A stretch of 64,000 bases of DNA from CAZYFH01 sp965249175 (GCA_965249175.1 OZ252227.1:3534001-3598000), one strand, 5' to 3'; counted from the first letter of the stretch, positions 45,100 to 54,795 are shown. Notes: generated by a model not told the origin, from the sequence alone. A program made the numbers and translations.

Positions 45100-46236
45100 T
45101 CATCGAAGGACGTCGCTCAGCGGCGGTCCGGCATACCCGGTCATCTCGAGATACCCGGAACCGGCGACGGACTCGCCGGCGCGCGTACCGGTGACGTCGA
45201 TCACCCCTTCCCAGTAGGTGACCCTGGTCGATCGGTCGGTGTGCAGCTCCTGCGCATCGACGGCGGCGACGACGTCCAGCTGGAGCTCGAGCGACGGTAT
45301 GTCGAGGCGCCAGCCGACCGGATAGGCGGCACCGCTCGTGGAGGACGCCCAGACACGGCCGGGCACCAGCCGGTAGTCGTCCGCCGTCAGACGCACGATA
45401 GCCGCCGGCGCGACGACGGTGCCGTTCGAGTGGGGATCCGGCGTTCCATCGAGGCGACGCATCGTGTAGACCATCAGGTCGGTGCCATCGTCGAGCTGGA
45501 TCGAGAACCAATCCCAACCCGCCTGGGACGGCTCCAGGAAGCTGCTGCCGAACTCGTGGTCCATCCAGCTCAGACCGCCGACCGCGATCGTCTCCCCGTC
45601 GACACTGACGGTGCCGTCGGTCGGCAGACGGGTCAGCGAATAGTAGTGGGAGGCGTTGCCCGGCGCGGCGCCCTTTTGGCTGAACCCGTCGTCGCCGTGG
45701 AGCACGGGCGGCGCACCCGGCTGGAGCCGCAGATCAAGCGCGATCGCGCCGTCGTCGCTCGCCGCCCGGAGACGATGGGTGGCGCCGTCGCCATCCAGCT
45801 CGGCGCGCCAATCCTCGTTCCAGACACGCAGCGTGTCCGAGCTCGCGCCCGCCCACCCGACGCCCGCGCGATTGAGCCGCTCCGCCACGCGATGGCGCCC
45901 GCGCCCGACATCCGTGATAGCGAGATGGGCCATGTGGAGATCGCGCACCGCCCAACGCGACGGGTTCTCCGGGTCGGGATCGATCCCGACCCGGAAGAAC
46001 GTCAACTGGTAGCCATAGCGGCTCCCGTTCGCTGCTTCCAGATTCCCCGTGTAATACCACCACTCGACCCGGTACGCGGGGTGTGCGCCGTGGTCGCGCG
46101 GGAAGGTCAGCGTGTAGTCGGGATGGGCGAAACGCCACCCACGAGCGTCCTGATCCTGCCCTCGCAGCCCCGCCCCCCCGCCGCAGAGGACCAGCACCGC
46201 ACACGCGACCCACCGCATGTACACACCCGGCATCAT
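45100..46236 (-). CDS. AttH / CrtC-type secreted lipocalin-like protein
   Basis: 378 residues, ATG 46236 overlapping the permease stop as ATGA. After the signal peptide it shows HPAYRVEWWYYTGNLEA, the sign of the CrtC/AttH lipocalin-like family (carotenoid hydratase relatives), plus RYGYQLTFFRVGIDPD and LSWMDHEFGSS. The WWYYTGNL, D-H and double barrel layout match AttH, a predicted secreted hydrolase encoded with an ABC transporter in many bacteria. Here it follows the ABC-ATPase and FtsX permease genes, so it is likely the periplasmic partner of that transporter. Confidence 0.88.
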   Translation of the reverse strand: MMPGVYMRWVACAVLVLCGGGAGLRGQDQDARGWRFAHPDYTLTFPRDHGAHPAYRVEWWYYTGNLEAANGSRYGYQLTFFRVGIDPDPENPSRWAVRDLHMAHLAITDVGRGRHRVAERLNRAGVGWAGASSDTLRVWNEDWRAELDGDGATHRLRAASDDGAIALDLRLQPGAPPVLHGDDGFSQKGAAPGNASHYYSLTRLPTDGTVSVDGETIAVGGLSWMDHEFGSSFLEPSQAGWDWFSIQLDDGTDLMVYTMRRLDGTPDPHSNGTVVAPAAIVRLTADDYRLVPGRVWASSTSGAAYPVGWRLDIPSLELQLDVVAAVDAQELHTDRSTRVTYWEGVIDVTGTRAGESVAGSGYLEMTGYAGPPLSDVLR

Positions 46237-48833
46237 TTCTCGACCGACAGCCCGCCGAGCCCGAACCGTCCGGCGAGACGGGCCGGATAGAGGCCCGCCA
46301 CGACGCTCGCCGCCAGAATCAGCAGGGTCGACTGCACGAGAAACGTGACGGGCAGATGAAATTGAATTGTCCACCCGAAGCTTTGGACGTTGATCACGTA
46401 GATCAGGATCAACGACAACGCCGTGCCGACCACGAGACCGATCGTCTGGCTCACGCCCCCGAGCACGCCCGCCTCGATCATGATCATCCGGCGAATCTGG
46501 CGGCGCTCGGCCCCCACCAGTCGCAGCAGCGCCAGCTCCGCACGCCGCTCCAGTGCGAGCGTCAAGAGGGTAACAGCGACGCCGAACAGCGACACGACGA
46601 TCGCGATCGCCTCGAGTGCGTAGGTAATGGCGAACGTGCTGTCGAAGATGCGCAGCACTTCGGCGCGGAGCGTCGCGTTGGTGTTGATGAAGATCCGCGC
46701 CCTCCCGAGGGCCGCCAGCAGCTCATCCCGCACGAGATCCACGTCGGCGCCGTCCCGCAGATAGACCGACAGGCCCGCCGGACGCCGCGCCTCGTAATGG
46801 CGCGCGAAGGTCGGGCTGTCCATCATCACCAGCCCGCGGTCGCTCGAATAGTCGTAATAGACCGCCGCCACCCGAAAGGGCGCGGGGCCGGCTGGCGTCG
46901 CGAGCTCGACGATGTCACCGACGCCCTTGCCATGCTTCAACGCGAAGCTCTCGGACACGACCACCGCGTCCGCGCCGACCGCGGTCGCCATCGCCGCCCG
47001 CCCGTCGGCCGGCGACTTGAACAGCAAGCCACCGTGGTCGAGCAGCACGTCGAACCGGCCCGACCCGACGACGACCACGGTGTCGTCGTACGGTACGTTG
47101 GTCCCGGCAAAGCCGTCGACGGCCGCGACGGCCGGATGCGCCGCAATGATCCGTTCGGCGGCCTCCGACAACCCTGCGCGGTCGCCGACCGGCGACCGCC
47201 GGGCCGTCGACACGAACAGGTCGGCCTGCAGCGTCTGGCCGACCCAGTAGATCACCGTCTGTCGAAAGCTGCCCACCATGATGGCGATAGCCACCATCAT
47301 CGCCAGGCTGACGGCCAAGGCGGCCACCGAGATGGCCAGACGCGGAATGGCGCCGCCGAGGCTCGCGTGCGCCAGCCGTCCCTCGACGCGGAGCCACCGG
47401 GCGAGCGGCCCATCGCCGACGCGCCGCGCGGCGAATAGGACGGCCGGCACGAGGAGTGCGGCCCCGAACACGACCGCGAGCGCGGCGAGCAACCCGTACA
47501 CCGGGAGCCCACCGATCGGTCCTCGAGTGGCCAGGCCCGCGCCGGCGACGAACAGCAGACACGGCCCGATGACGAACCGCCGCGGCAGCCGCGCGCGCCC
47601 GCGCAGGTGATCGTCGCTCCGCACGGCGGCCATCGGCGCGAGCCGCGCGGCCTCCAGCGCCGGGACGCCGGCCGCCACCGCGGCAAGCGGGACACCAACG
47701 GCAAAGGCCAACCCCACCGATGCGGCGTCGAGCGGCGGCACCGCCGCCGCCGTCGCGACCCAGAACTGGCTCACCGTGGACGACGTCAATCCGACCGCCG
47801 CCTGCGCGAGGACCCATCCGAGCGGCGCGCCGACCGCGCAACCGACGACCGCCATGGCTACCGCCTCGCCGAGGAACAGACCGAGGATCACCCTGCGCGG
47901 TGTGCCAACGGTGCGGAGCACACCGATCTCGCCGCGCCGCGTGATCACTGACACCGACACCGTGTTGTAGACGAGAAAGAGCCCGACCAGGAGCGCAATG
48001 AGCGACAACGCGGTGAGGTTGAAATGGAACGCGCGGAGCATCCGCTCGACCTCGGCGCCGCGGCGCGCCGGGCGGTCGACCGAGAGCCCCGCCGGCAGCC
48101 GCGCCCGGATACGCGCCTCCGTCTCAGCGACGTCGATCCCCTGCTTCAGGCGCACATCGACGCGATCGACCCGCCCGATGCGGTCGAGCGCCCACTGCGC
48201 CGCCGCGATGTCCATCAATGCGAAATGGCCATCGAGGGCACGGGCAGGCCCGACATCATCCAGCACCCCCGCCACCACCAGGGGGCGCTCGCGGTCACCC
48301 ACCAGCAGGACGACGTCGTCACCGAGCGTGAGCCCGTGATCGTCCGCGAACCGGCGCGTGAGCACGACCCCGCGCGGATCGGTAAGAAGGTCGAGGAAGT
48401 CCCGGGTGCTCACGGCCTGCCCTGTCGGCGTGTCCGCATCCGCCAGCGCGTAGTCGCGGAAGGGTCGGTCGCGCAGGATGTCAACGCCGAGCAGTCGGGT
48501 CACGTCGCCGTCGACGACGTCGCCGGCCACGGCCCCCGGCACGGTCAGGCGCACGTCGGCATCGATAACGGGGCTGACCAGACCGTAGGTCCGGAGCCAG
48601 TCGAGCTCCGAGAGCCGCGTCTCGTCCAGCGTGGCGCCCGGCGCCGTGATCTCGAGCGATGTCCGACCGGCCACGGCGTCGAGCACCACCTCGAATCCCC
48701 GGACAGAGCTGGCGTTGGCGAGCTGAATGGCCAGGACGACCGCCACGCCGACCGCGATGCTCAGGACCGTGGTCGCGCTGCGGAGCGGATGCTGCAGGAG
48801 GTGGCGTCCGATGAACCAGCGGAACAGCCTCAC
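46233..48833 (-). CDS. FtsX-type ABC transporter permease
   Basis: 866 residues starting at a GTG that overlaps the ATPase stop (GTGA). Two FtsX modules of four helices each, with two large periplasmic domains; LLQHPLRSATTVLSIAVGVA at the start and LLTLALERRAELALLRLVGA near the C-terminus are typical. It belongs to the MacB/LolCE group, but has the long double-module form seen in the AttFG systems. With the ATPase and the AttH-like protein it forms a three-part module; the substrate, probably a lipid or hydrophobic molecule, is unknown. Confidence 0.92.
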   Translation of the reverse strand: MRLFRWFIGRHLLQHPLRSATTVLSIAVGVAVVLAIQLANASSVRGFEVVLDAVAGRTSLEITAPGATLDETRLSELDWLRTYGLVSPVIDADVRLTVPGAVAGDVVDGDVTRLLGVDILRDRPFRDYALADADTPTGQAVSTRDFLDLLTDPRGVVLTRRFADDHGLTLGDDVVLLVGDRERPLVVAGVLDDVGPARALDGHFALMDIAAAQWALDRIGRVDRVDVRLKQGIDVAETEARIRARLPAGLSVDRPARRGAEVERMLRAFHFNLTALSLIALLVGLFLVYNTVSVSVITRRGEIGVLRTVGTPRRVILGLFLGEAVAMAVVGCAVGAPLGWVLAQAAVGLTSSTVSQFWVATAAAVPPLDAASVGLAFAVGVPLAAVAAGVPALEAARLAPMAAVRSDDHLRGRARLPRRFVIGPCLLFVAGAGLATRGPIGGLPVYGLLAALAVVFGAALLVPAVLFAARRVGDGPLARWLRVEGRLAHASLGGAIPRLAISVAALAVSLAMMVAIAIMVGSFRQTVIYWVGQTLQADLFVSTARRSPVGDRAGLSEAAERIIAAHPAVAAVDGFAGTNVPYDDTVVVVGSGRFDVLLDHGGLLFKSPADGRAAMATAVGADAVVVSESFALKHGKGVGDIVELATPAGPAPFRVAAVYYDYSSDRGLVMMDSPTFARHYEARRPAGLSVYLRDGADVDLVRDELLAALGRARIFINTNATLRAEVLRIFDSTFAITYALEAIAIVVSLFGVAVTLLTLALERRAELALLRLVGAERRQIRRMIMIEAGVLGGVSQTIGLVVGTALSLILIYVINVQSFGWTIQFHLPVTFLVQSTLLILAASVVAGLYPARLAGRFGLGGLSVEK

Positions 48834-49519
48834 GATTCGTGGACGTGCCCGTCGCGCATCTGGACGAGGCGGTCGGCGGCGGCCGCGACGCTCGCATCGT
48901 GCGTGGCAAGGAGCAGCGCCGCGCCCGTCTCGCGGTTGACGGTACGGAGCAGATCGAGCACGCGTGCGCCGTTAGCAGAATCGAGGTTGCCCGTTGGCTC
49001 GTCCGCGATGATGACGGCCGGCCGATGAATGACGGCGCGCGCGATGGCCGCGCGTTGCGCTTCCCCACCGGACAGTTGCTGCGGAAAATGGTCCAGCCGC
49101 TGCCCCAGCCCGACCTGCCGCGCCCAACTCTCAGCGCGGCGATCGACGTCGCGCACCGGCTCCCCCGCCAGGAGGAGCGGCAACCCGATGTTCTGCGCGA
49201 CAGTCAACGTCGGAAGGAGGTTGAAGAACTGAAACACGAAGCCGATCCGCTCGCGCCGCAGCCGAGTCAGAGCGTCGTCGTCGAGTGTGCCGAGCAGGCG
49301 TTGCTCGATCCAGACTTCCCCGCCGGTGGGTCGGTCCATCGCGCCGGCGACGTGGAGCAGCGTCGACTTCCCGCACCCTGACGGCCCGACCACCGCGGCG
49401 AAGGCACCCCGATCGAGCGTCAGGCTCACGCCGTCGACCGCCGTAATGTCGCGGTCGCCGCGCTGGTATCGCTTCGAGACGTCGCGCACCTCGAGCACGG
49501 CCACGTCATCACGATACAC
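48830..49519 (-). CDS. ABC transporter ATP-binding protein (LolD/MacB type)
   Basis: 229 residues. I choose GTG 49519 (VYRDDVAVLEVRDVSKRYQR); GTG 49504 is also possible. Walker A GPSGCGKST, Q-loop FVFQFFNLLPTLTV, signature LSGGEAQRAAIAR, Walker B VIIADEPTG and switch His in ATHDAS are all present. It powers the FtsX permease encoded next, with a GTGA overlap between them, and begins 10 bp after the coiled-coil gene. Confidence 0.93.
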   Translation of the reverse strand: MYRDDVAVLEVRDVSKRYQRGDRDITAVDGVSLTLDRGAFAAVVGPSGCGKSTLLHVAGAMDRPTGGEVWIEQRLLGTLDDDALTRLRRERIGFVFQFFNLLPTLTVAQNIGLPLLLAGEPVRDVDRRAESWARQVGLGQRLDHFPQQLSGGEAQRAAIARAVIHRPAVIIADEPTGNLDSANGARVLDLLRTVNRETGAALLLATHDASVAAAADRLVQMRDGHVHES

Positions 49520-49529
49520 GAGAGGGAGG

Positions 49530-50006
49530 CTACTCGGGGTCGGTTCGGCCGGGGCTGATGGCCTTGCGGCGCGCCGCAGCCAGCTCGCGCATGCGGGTGA
49601 GCAGGTCCTTGATCTCGTCGACGTCATGCCGGAGCGCGGTGACCTCTGACGAGTTGCCCTTCACGCGACCGAGGTCCTCACGTAGGGCCCGTATCTCCGC
49701 CGAGATCGCCTTCATCATCTCGACCAGCTGCTCCGTCCGCGCGAGCTCGCGTCGCGCGGATGACAGCATGGCCACTTGATCGGCGAGCCGCGCTTCGAGG
49801 TTGGCGGCTGGCGGCCGCTCGGTCGGCTGTCGCGCTCGGACAATCTCCTGCGTCTCCTGCAGGCTCGCCGGGCGCAGCCCCTCCGAGGTGGCCTCGTCGG
49901 CCTCCGTGAAGTCGGTCTCGAGCCTGTCGATCCAGGCCTCGACCTCGTCGTCAAACGAATCGGTCAACGTTCGAGCTTCCGCCAAAGATTGATGGTCTCC
50001 ACACAA
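49530..50006 (-). CDS. Hypothetical coiled-coil protein
   Basis: About 150 residues; TTG 50006 is the longest start and is not supported by a clear ribosome site. The protein is acidic and Arg-rich, with heptads in ARLADQVAMLSSARRELART and EIRALREDLGRVKGNSSEVT that predict a coiled coil. It lies 10 bp upstream of the ABC ATPase and ends with a short basic tail. No family recognised. AT-rich sequence at 50010-50070 probably holds the promoter of the ABC operon. Confidence 0.6.
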   Translation of the reverse strand: MCGDHQSLAEARTLTDSFDDEVEAWIDRLETDFTEADEATSEGLRPASLQETQEIVRARQPTERPPAANLEARLADQVAMLSSARRELARTEQLVEMMKAISAEIRALREDLGRVKGNSSEVTALRHDVDEIKDLLTRMRELAAARRKAISPGRTDPE

Positions 50007-50160
50007 CTAGTTAATCTATACGACACAATATGACACACACGACATATCATCGTCTAGTAATGGCACACTTCACCAGCGTTCCCTCTCGTTCGTCCCCATA
50101 AAGGGTTTTCGGGCGAAGTCGATTATCCCAATGGCCCGGCGGGTTCGCCGGGACGCCAGG

Positions 50161-51087
50161 TCACGGGCTGGTTGTGGCGACATACCCGCGGCGTGCCCGC
50201 ACGTCGTAGCCGCCGAGATCGACCCGCACCTCGATCCGGTGATACCGCCCGTCCGGCGCGCGCGTCGGCGTATAGCCAAGCGTGTACTGGTGTTTCAGCT
50301 CCTCCGCGATTCGCTCGGTCGCCGGCGCCAGGTCCGGGCTGTCGTGAATGATCTCGGTGTAGCCGCCGCTCTCGTCGGTGATCTCGCGCAGGACGCGCGC
50401 GTTCACGCGGTCGTTGATGGGCCGACGCTCCGTCGCGTCGATCCCAACAGCGTAGACGAATGCATCGGACCGCCGGATCGCGCGGCGCACGTCAGTCGGG
50501 GTCGCATCGCTGGCCGTGTCGGAGCCGTCCGAGATCAGCACCAACGCGGCGCGCGCATGCGACCGAGACGCGAACAACGGCAGCGCCATGTCCATGGCGT
50601 CGTAGATGGCCGTGGCGCCGTACGGGCGCACGTTGTCGAGACGCCCCCGTAGCCGCTGCGGCCCCAGAGTCCACGACGCCTCGAGATGCGGGTCGTGATT
50701 GAAGACGAGGAGAAACGCCTCGTCTGTCGGCTCGAGCAGATCGACGAGGAATCGCTGGAGCGCGAACTGCGCGTCCTCGATTCGCCGGCCGTACATGCTC
50801 TCGCTGATATCGAGCACGACACCCAGGCTGACCGGAACACGGCCGCGGTCGAACTGGGTGATGGGCTGGGGCCGACCGTCTTCGAGGATCTCGAAATCGT
50901 CCCGTCTGAGGTCGCCCACCAAGCGATCGTCGCCGTCCCGCACGGTCACGGTGACCTGTACCAGGTCGACGCCGGATCGGAAGATCTGGGTATCCTGGGG
51001 CTGCGCCCGCGGCGCGCCGTCCGCAAGGACGACGAGCCCTGCGGCGACCACACCGGCCCAGGCGCCGAGTCGCGAGCCATGAGGCAC
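50161..51087 (-). CDS. VWFA-domain secreted protein (acidobacterial VWFA-related family)
   Basis: 308 residues from GTG 51087, with a signal peptide (GAWAGVVAAGLVVLADGAPR). FRSGVDLVQVTVTVRDGDDR and DFEILEDGRPQPITQF form the small N-terminal domain common to this acidobacterial family. The VWFA domain has the MIDAS DISES in GVVLDISESMYGRRI, YGATAIYDAMDMAL and LISDGSDTASD. The C-terminal SGGYTEIIHDSPDLAPA and YTLGYTPTRAPDG are typical as well. A metal-dependent protein-binding role outside the cell is expected; the ligand is unknown. Confidence 0.9.
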   Translation of the reverse strand: MPHGSRLGAWAGVVAAGLVVLADGAPRAQPQDTQIFRSGVDLVQVTVTVRDGDDRLVGDLRRDDFEILEDGRPQPITQFDRGRVPVSLGVVLDISESMYGRRIEDAQFALQRFLVDLLEPTDEAFLLVFNHDPHLEASWTLGPQRLRGRLDNVRPYGATAIYDAMDMALPLFASRSHARAALVLISDGSDTASDATPTDVRRAIRRSDAFVYAVGIDATERRPINDRVNARVLREITDESGGYTEIIHDSPDLAPATERIAEELKHQYTLGYTPTRAPDGRYHRIEVRVDLGGYDVRARRGYVATTSP

Positions 51088-51140
51088 TCGTCGGATCCTT
51101 GCAGGGCTGGCTCGTGGACTGCAACAGCCCACGAGCCCAT

Positions 51141-51146
51141 TATAAT
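51141..51146 (+). promoter_or_regulatory. -10 box TATAAT, leaderless start of the acyl-CoA ligase gene
   Basis: Perfect TATAAT, 9 nt before GTG 51156, with no Shine-Dalgarno sequence. It favours the GTG 51156 start over an upstream in-frame codon and implies a leaderless mRNA. Confidence 0.5.
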
Positions 51147-51155
51147 CACGGTCGA

Positions 51156-52796
51156 GTGGGCGCTCCCTCCTACGCGCACGGCGCGACCGATGTGCCGCTG
51201 CTGGGCGAGACCATCGGATCCAACTTGCGCCGGACCGTTGAGCGATTCGCCGAGTGCGACGCCCTCGTCGTCCGCTCGCAGGACTACCGGGCCACCTACC
51301 GGCAGCTCTGGGACGCGACGTCTCGGCTCGCGCGGTCGTTCCTCGGGCGCGGCATCGCAAGGGGCGACCGTGTCGGCCTCTGGGCCGCGAACCGCTACGA
51401 ATGGGTTATCACGCAGTATGCGACCGCCCGCGTCGGCGCCGTGCTCGTCAACGTCAACCCGGCGTACAAGGCCAGAGAGCTCGAACACGCGCTCACACAG
51501 TCCGGTGTCCGCCTGCTGCTGCACGCGCGTCGGTTCCGCACGACCGACTACGGCGCCATCCTCGACGCCGTGCGCGCGCGGTGCCCGATGCTGACCGAGG
51601 TGGTCGTCCTCGATGACGATTGGGAGGCCCTGCTCGAGGAGGCATCGGCGTCCAGCGAGGCGGCGCTGGCGGAGCGCGAGGAGAGCCTCTCATTCGACGA
51701 TCCCATAAACATCCAGTACACGTCGGGCACGACCGGGTCCCCCAAGGGCGCCACGCTCTCTCACCACAACATCCTGAACAACGGCTACTTTTGTGGCGAG
51801 ATCCTCGGCTACACGGAAGCCGACCGGGTGGCGATACCGGTGCCGTTCTATCACTGCTTCGGCATGGTCATCGGCAATCTCGCCTGCACGAGCCACGGCG
51901 CGTGCATTGTCGTGCCGGCGGAGGGCTTTGACCCGGCCAGCACGCTGGCCGCCATCGAGGCGGAGCGTTGCACCTCGGTCTACGGGGTGCCAACGATGTT
52001 CATCGCCCAGCTGAGCCACGCGGACTTCGACCTGACCGAACTGTCCTCGCTCCGAACCGGCGTCATGGCCGGCTCGCCGTGCCCCGTCGAGGTGATGAAA
52101 CAGGTGCGAGATCGGATGCACGTCAAGGAGATCACGATCTGCTACGGGATGACGGAAACCTCGCCCGTGTCGACGCAGACGCGCGTCGACGACCCGGTCG
52201 AGAAGCGGGTGACCAGCGTCGGGCGGATTCACCCACATGTCGAGATCAAGGTGGTCGACGCGGACACCGGCCAGGTCGTGCCACGCGGCGTGTCGGGGGA
52301 GCTCTGCACGCGCGGGTACTCCGTCATGCTCGGCTATTGGAACGACCCGGACGCCACCGCGGCATCAATCGATGCCGCGCACTGGATGCACACCGGTGAC
52401 CTCGCGACGATGGACGCGGACGGCTTCGTCAGCATCGTCGGTCGCATCAAGGACCTGATCATCCGGGGTGGCGAGAACGTGTACCCGCGCGAGATCGAGG
52501 AGTTCCTCTACACCCATCCGGACATCGAAGACGCCCAGGTCATCGGCGTCCCCTCGTCCACGTACGGCGAGGAAGTCGTGGCCTGGGTCAAGCCAAAGGC
52601 TGGTGCCGCGCTCACTGATGACCAGCTCGCAGCGTTCTGCAGGGGCACCATCGCGACCTTCAAGATCCCCCGCTACTGGAAACTGGTGGACGGGTTTCCG
52701 ATGACGGTCACCGGCAAGGTGCAGAAGTTCCGGATGCGGGAGATCGCCATCGAGGAGCTGGGCCTTGGTCACGCCGCAGGCATCGAGACCGCCTGA
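51156..52796 (+). CDS. Medium/long-chain fatty-acyl-CoA synthetase
   Basis: 546 residues from GTG 51156. AMP-forming ligase: YTSGTTGSPKGATLSHHNIL as P-loop, PFYHCFGMVIGNLACTSHGA, CYGMTETSPVSTQT, GYWNDPDATAASIDAAHWMH, and the catalytic Lys in TVTGKVQKFRMRE. RGGENVYPREIEEFLYTHPD is typical of medium- and long-chain acyl-CoA synthetases. It lies 25 bp upstream of a ceramidase-like gene and may activate the fatty acids released from an N-acyl lipid; that link is inference from order only. Confidence 0.9.
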   Translation: MGAPSYAHGATDVPLLGETIGSNLRRTVERFAECDALVVRSQDYRATYRQLWDATSRLARSFLGRGIARGDRVGLWAANRYEWVITQYATARVGAVLVNVNPAYKARELEHALTQSGVRLLLHARRFRTTDYGAILDAVRARCPMLTEVVVLDDDWEALLEEASASSEAALAEREESLSFDDPINIQYTSGTTGSPKGATLSHHNILNNGYFCGEILGYTEADRVAIPVPFYHCFGMVIGNLACTSHGACIVVPAEGFDPASTLAAIEAERCTSVYGVPTMFIAQLSHADFDLTELSSLRTGVMAGSPCPVEVMKQVRDRMHVKEITICYGMTETSPVSTQTRVDDPVEKRVTSVGRIHPHVEIKVVDADTGQVVPRGVSGELCTRGYSVMLGYWNDPDATAASIDAAHWMHTGDLATMDADGFVSIVGRIKDLIIRGGENVYPREIEEFLYTHPDIEDAQVIGVPSSTYGEEVVAWVKPKAGAALTDDQLAAFCRGTIATFKIPRYWKLVDGFPMTVTGKVQKFRMREIAIEELGLGHAAGIETA

Positions 52797-52821
52797 GCGG
52801 GGCCGGCGTCGTGCGGCCGGG

Positions 52822-54459
52822 ATGCGGGCGACCGCCTTCGCCATCACGGCGATCGCCTCCACGCTGCACGCCGCACCGGTCACGGCCCAGCTGCACGCCG
52901 GCGCGGCCGCCGTCGAGATCACCCCGCGGCTGTGCGAGAACGCCGCGCCCGACGCCGGGCCCGCACCATTCAACGAGCTCGGCGACTGCTTTCGCTGGAT
53001 CCATCTCGCGGGATTCAGCCCCTTTGTCCCCCTGCGGTCGGACAACCGACTGGCCACGGGGATCCACGACCCGCTGTGGTCCCGCGCCCTCGCAATCCGC
53101 GGCAGCAACGGACATACCGTGGTCATCGTCTCGACGGATCTGCCGGGTCTGGGTCGCAAGCACACCGGCCGCGTGCGCCGCCGCGTCGAGCGGACCCTTG
53201 GCGTCCCCGCGACACACGTCATCATCCAGTCGACCCACACGCACTCCGCGCCTGACGCAAGCGGCTATTGGTCGACGTTGGTGCCCGGCCGCAACGCCCG
53301 GTACACAGAGAAGGTCCGTGAGCACATCTATCAGTCGATCGACCTTGCGATCCGACGGCTGCGCCCCGCCACCATGTCGCTTGCGACGACGACGCACGTC
53401 TCGTGCCGCGACCCCACAACAGGGGTGCTCAAGCGCGACCCGCAGTGTCGACTGCCCGACATCAACAACGAGTTCGACGACTCGGCGGCGGCCTATGACG
53501 AGTTTCTGATGCAGCGGGACCAGCGCGATCCCATCGTCCGCAATACGCGCATCGTGGCGGCGGGATTCGACGCCGTCGCCACGGGCGCGCCGATCGCGAC
53601 GTTCGTCAACTGGCACAACCACCCCGACACGCTCGGGAGCGCCAATAGGCTCGTCTCGAGCGACTACCCACACTACCTGCGCCAGTTTCTCGAGGAGCGC
53701 CGCGGCGGCGTGGCGGTGTATGTCGTCGGAACACTCGGCAACCAGATCGGCGGCCTCCGTGGAACACCGGTACCGCTCTGGAGCGAGGCAGGCGAACGCG
53801 TCGTCGAGGTCGGCGACGACGGCGTCCCCGCCCCCGTCCTCGTGCGCGACGGCTGGGACAAGATTCGGTCGACTGGCTACGAGGTGGCGGATGCGGCGGC
53901 CCGCGCGCTCGAGACCGCCGCCGCGACGACCGCCGTGACGGTGTCGGTGCACACCACCGCCCTCGATACGCCGATCGACAACGTGATTCACCTGCTCGCG
54001 ACCTGGTCGGTCTGGAACGACGGGGCGTCGCCCGAGGATCGACCTCGGTATTCCTGGCCCCGCTGCTGGGGACCGCTCGGCTGCGTACGGGCGGAAGTCA
54101 GCCTCCTGCGCATCGGCGAGCTCAGCCTCCTCACCGCGCCCGGCGAGATCGACCCGGCGTATTTCCTCGGTCGCGCGGCAAGCACGGCCGACTACGGCGA
54201 GCGGTGGGGCACGTGGCACTTTCCCGCCATGCCTGGCGTCGACCGGATCATGCCAGGCACCCACCACGCCGTCGTCGGCTCGGCGCAAGACTACTTGTCG
54301 TACATGATCCCGCGTCCCGACTACGTCGGCTGGTGGAACGGCGACCATCCGAACCACTACGAGGACTTCGTCACGATCGGACGGCGCTTCGGCGACGACG
54401 TGGGCCGGGCCTGGCTGGAGCTGCTCGCGGAAGCGGGTCAGATCGCGTCCGAGCGCTAG
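52822..54459 (+). CDS. Neutral/alkaline ceramidase-like secreted amidase
   Basis: 545 residues from ATG 52822, with a signal peptide (FAITAIASTLHAAPVTAQ). The ceramidase N-terminal domain is recognisable: LHAGAAAVEITPR at the start of the mature protein, IQSTHTHSAPDASGYW (Zn ligands; HTHSGPGG in ceramidases), and FVNWHNHPDTLGSANRLVSS (another conserved His pair). The C-terminal immunoglobulin-like domain of true ceramidases seems reduced. It probably hydrolyses an N-acyl bond in a lipid or related compound; the substrate is not certain. It follows the acyl-CoA ligase by 25 bp. Confidence 0.8.
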   Translation: MRATAFAITAIASTLHAAPVTAQLHAGAAAVEITPRLCENAAPDAGPAPFNELGDCFRWIHLAGFSPFVPLRSDNRLATGIHDPLWSRALAIRGSNGHTVVIVSTDLPGLGRKHTGRVRRRVERTLGVPATHVIIQSTHTHSAPDASGYWSTLVPGRNARYTEKVREHIYQSIDLAIRRLRPATMSLATTTHVSCRDPTTGVLKRDPQCRLPDINNEFDDSAAAYDEFLMQRDQRDPIVRNTRIVAAGFDAVATGAPIATFVNWHNHPDTLGSANRLVSSDYPHYLRQFLEERRGGVAVYVVGTLGNQIGGLRGTPVPLWSEAGERVVEVGDDGVPAPVLVRDGWDKIRSTGYEVADAAARALETAAATTAVTVSVHTTALDTPIDNVIHLLATWSVWNDGASPEDRPRYSWPRCWGPLGCVRAEVSLLRIGELSLLTAPGEIDPAYFLGRAASTADYGERWGTWHFPAMPGVDRIMPGTHHAVVGSAQDYLSYMIPRPDYVGWWNGDHPNHYEDFVTIGRRFGDDVGRAWLELLAEAGQIASER

Positions 54460-54795
54460 CTGATATGAATGACCTCTTGTCAAACCCGGACGTTGCCGAT
54501 GGATGCTGCCGTGGGTGGTCGGGCCGCCCAGACGACGAACGACCGAGGGCGCTTCGACGACGAGTCACGCTGATATTCGGTGATTACCGCAGTTGCCCAC
54601 GGCAGCGCACGCATGACAGTGCTTCGTCGGGAGGACGTGCAGTCTAGGAGCGCGAGTTGGGACGGTCGTCCGTATCGCATAGCTAGCTCGCCGGTCCTCC
54701 GAATCGTGCCTCTGATCATTCGCCGTCTGGGCGGCCCGTCCCCGGCCCGCGCGATGTCTCCGTCGATGAATCAGTCCTTCCCCTGTGACCGATCG
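54460..54795 (-). other. Non-coding 3' flank of the second IS110 transposase
   Basis: No convincing gene in 336 bases. On the minus strand it contains GAGGACCGGCGAGCTAGC followed by GCGATACGG and the small stem GGACG-ACC-GTCC (54660-54690). Placed after an IS110-type transposase, this could contain the guide RNA, as in IS1111-type members. The outer end of the element is not visible. Confidence 0.3.

Noticed and set aside
52708..54483. A 591-codon minus-strand frame opposite the ceramidase-like gene
   Set aside because: Mirror frame of a gene with signal peptide and metal-site motifs; no recognisable domain.
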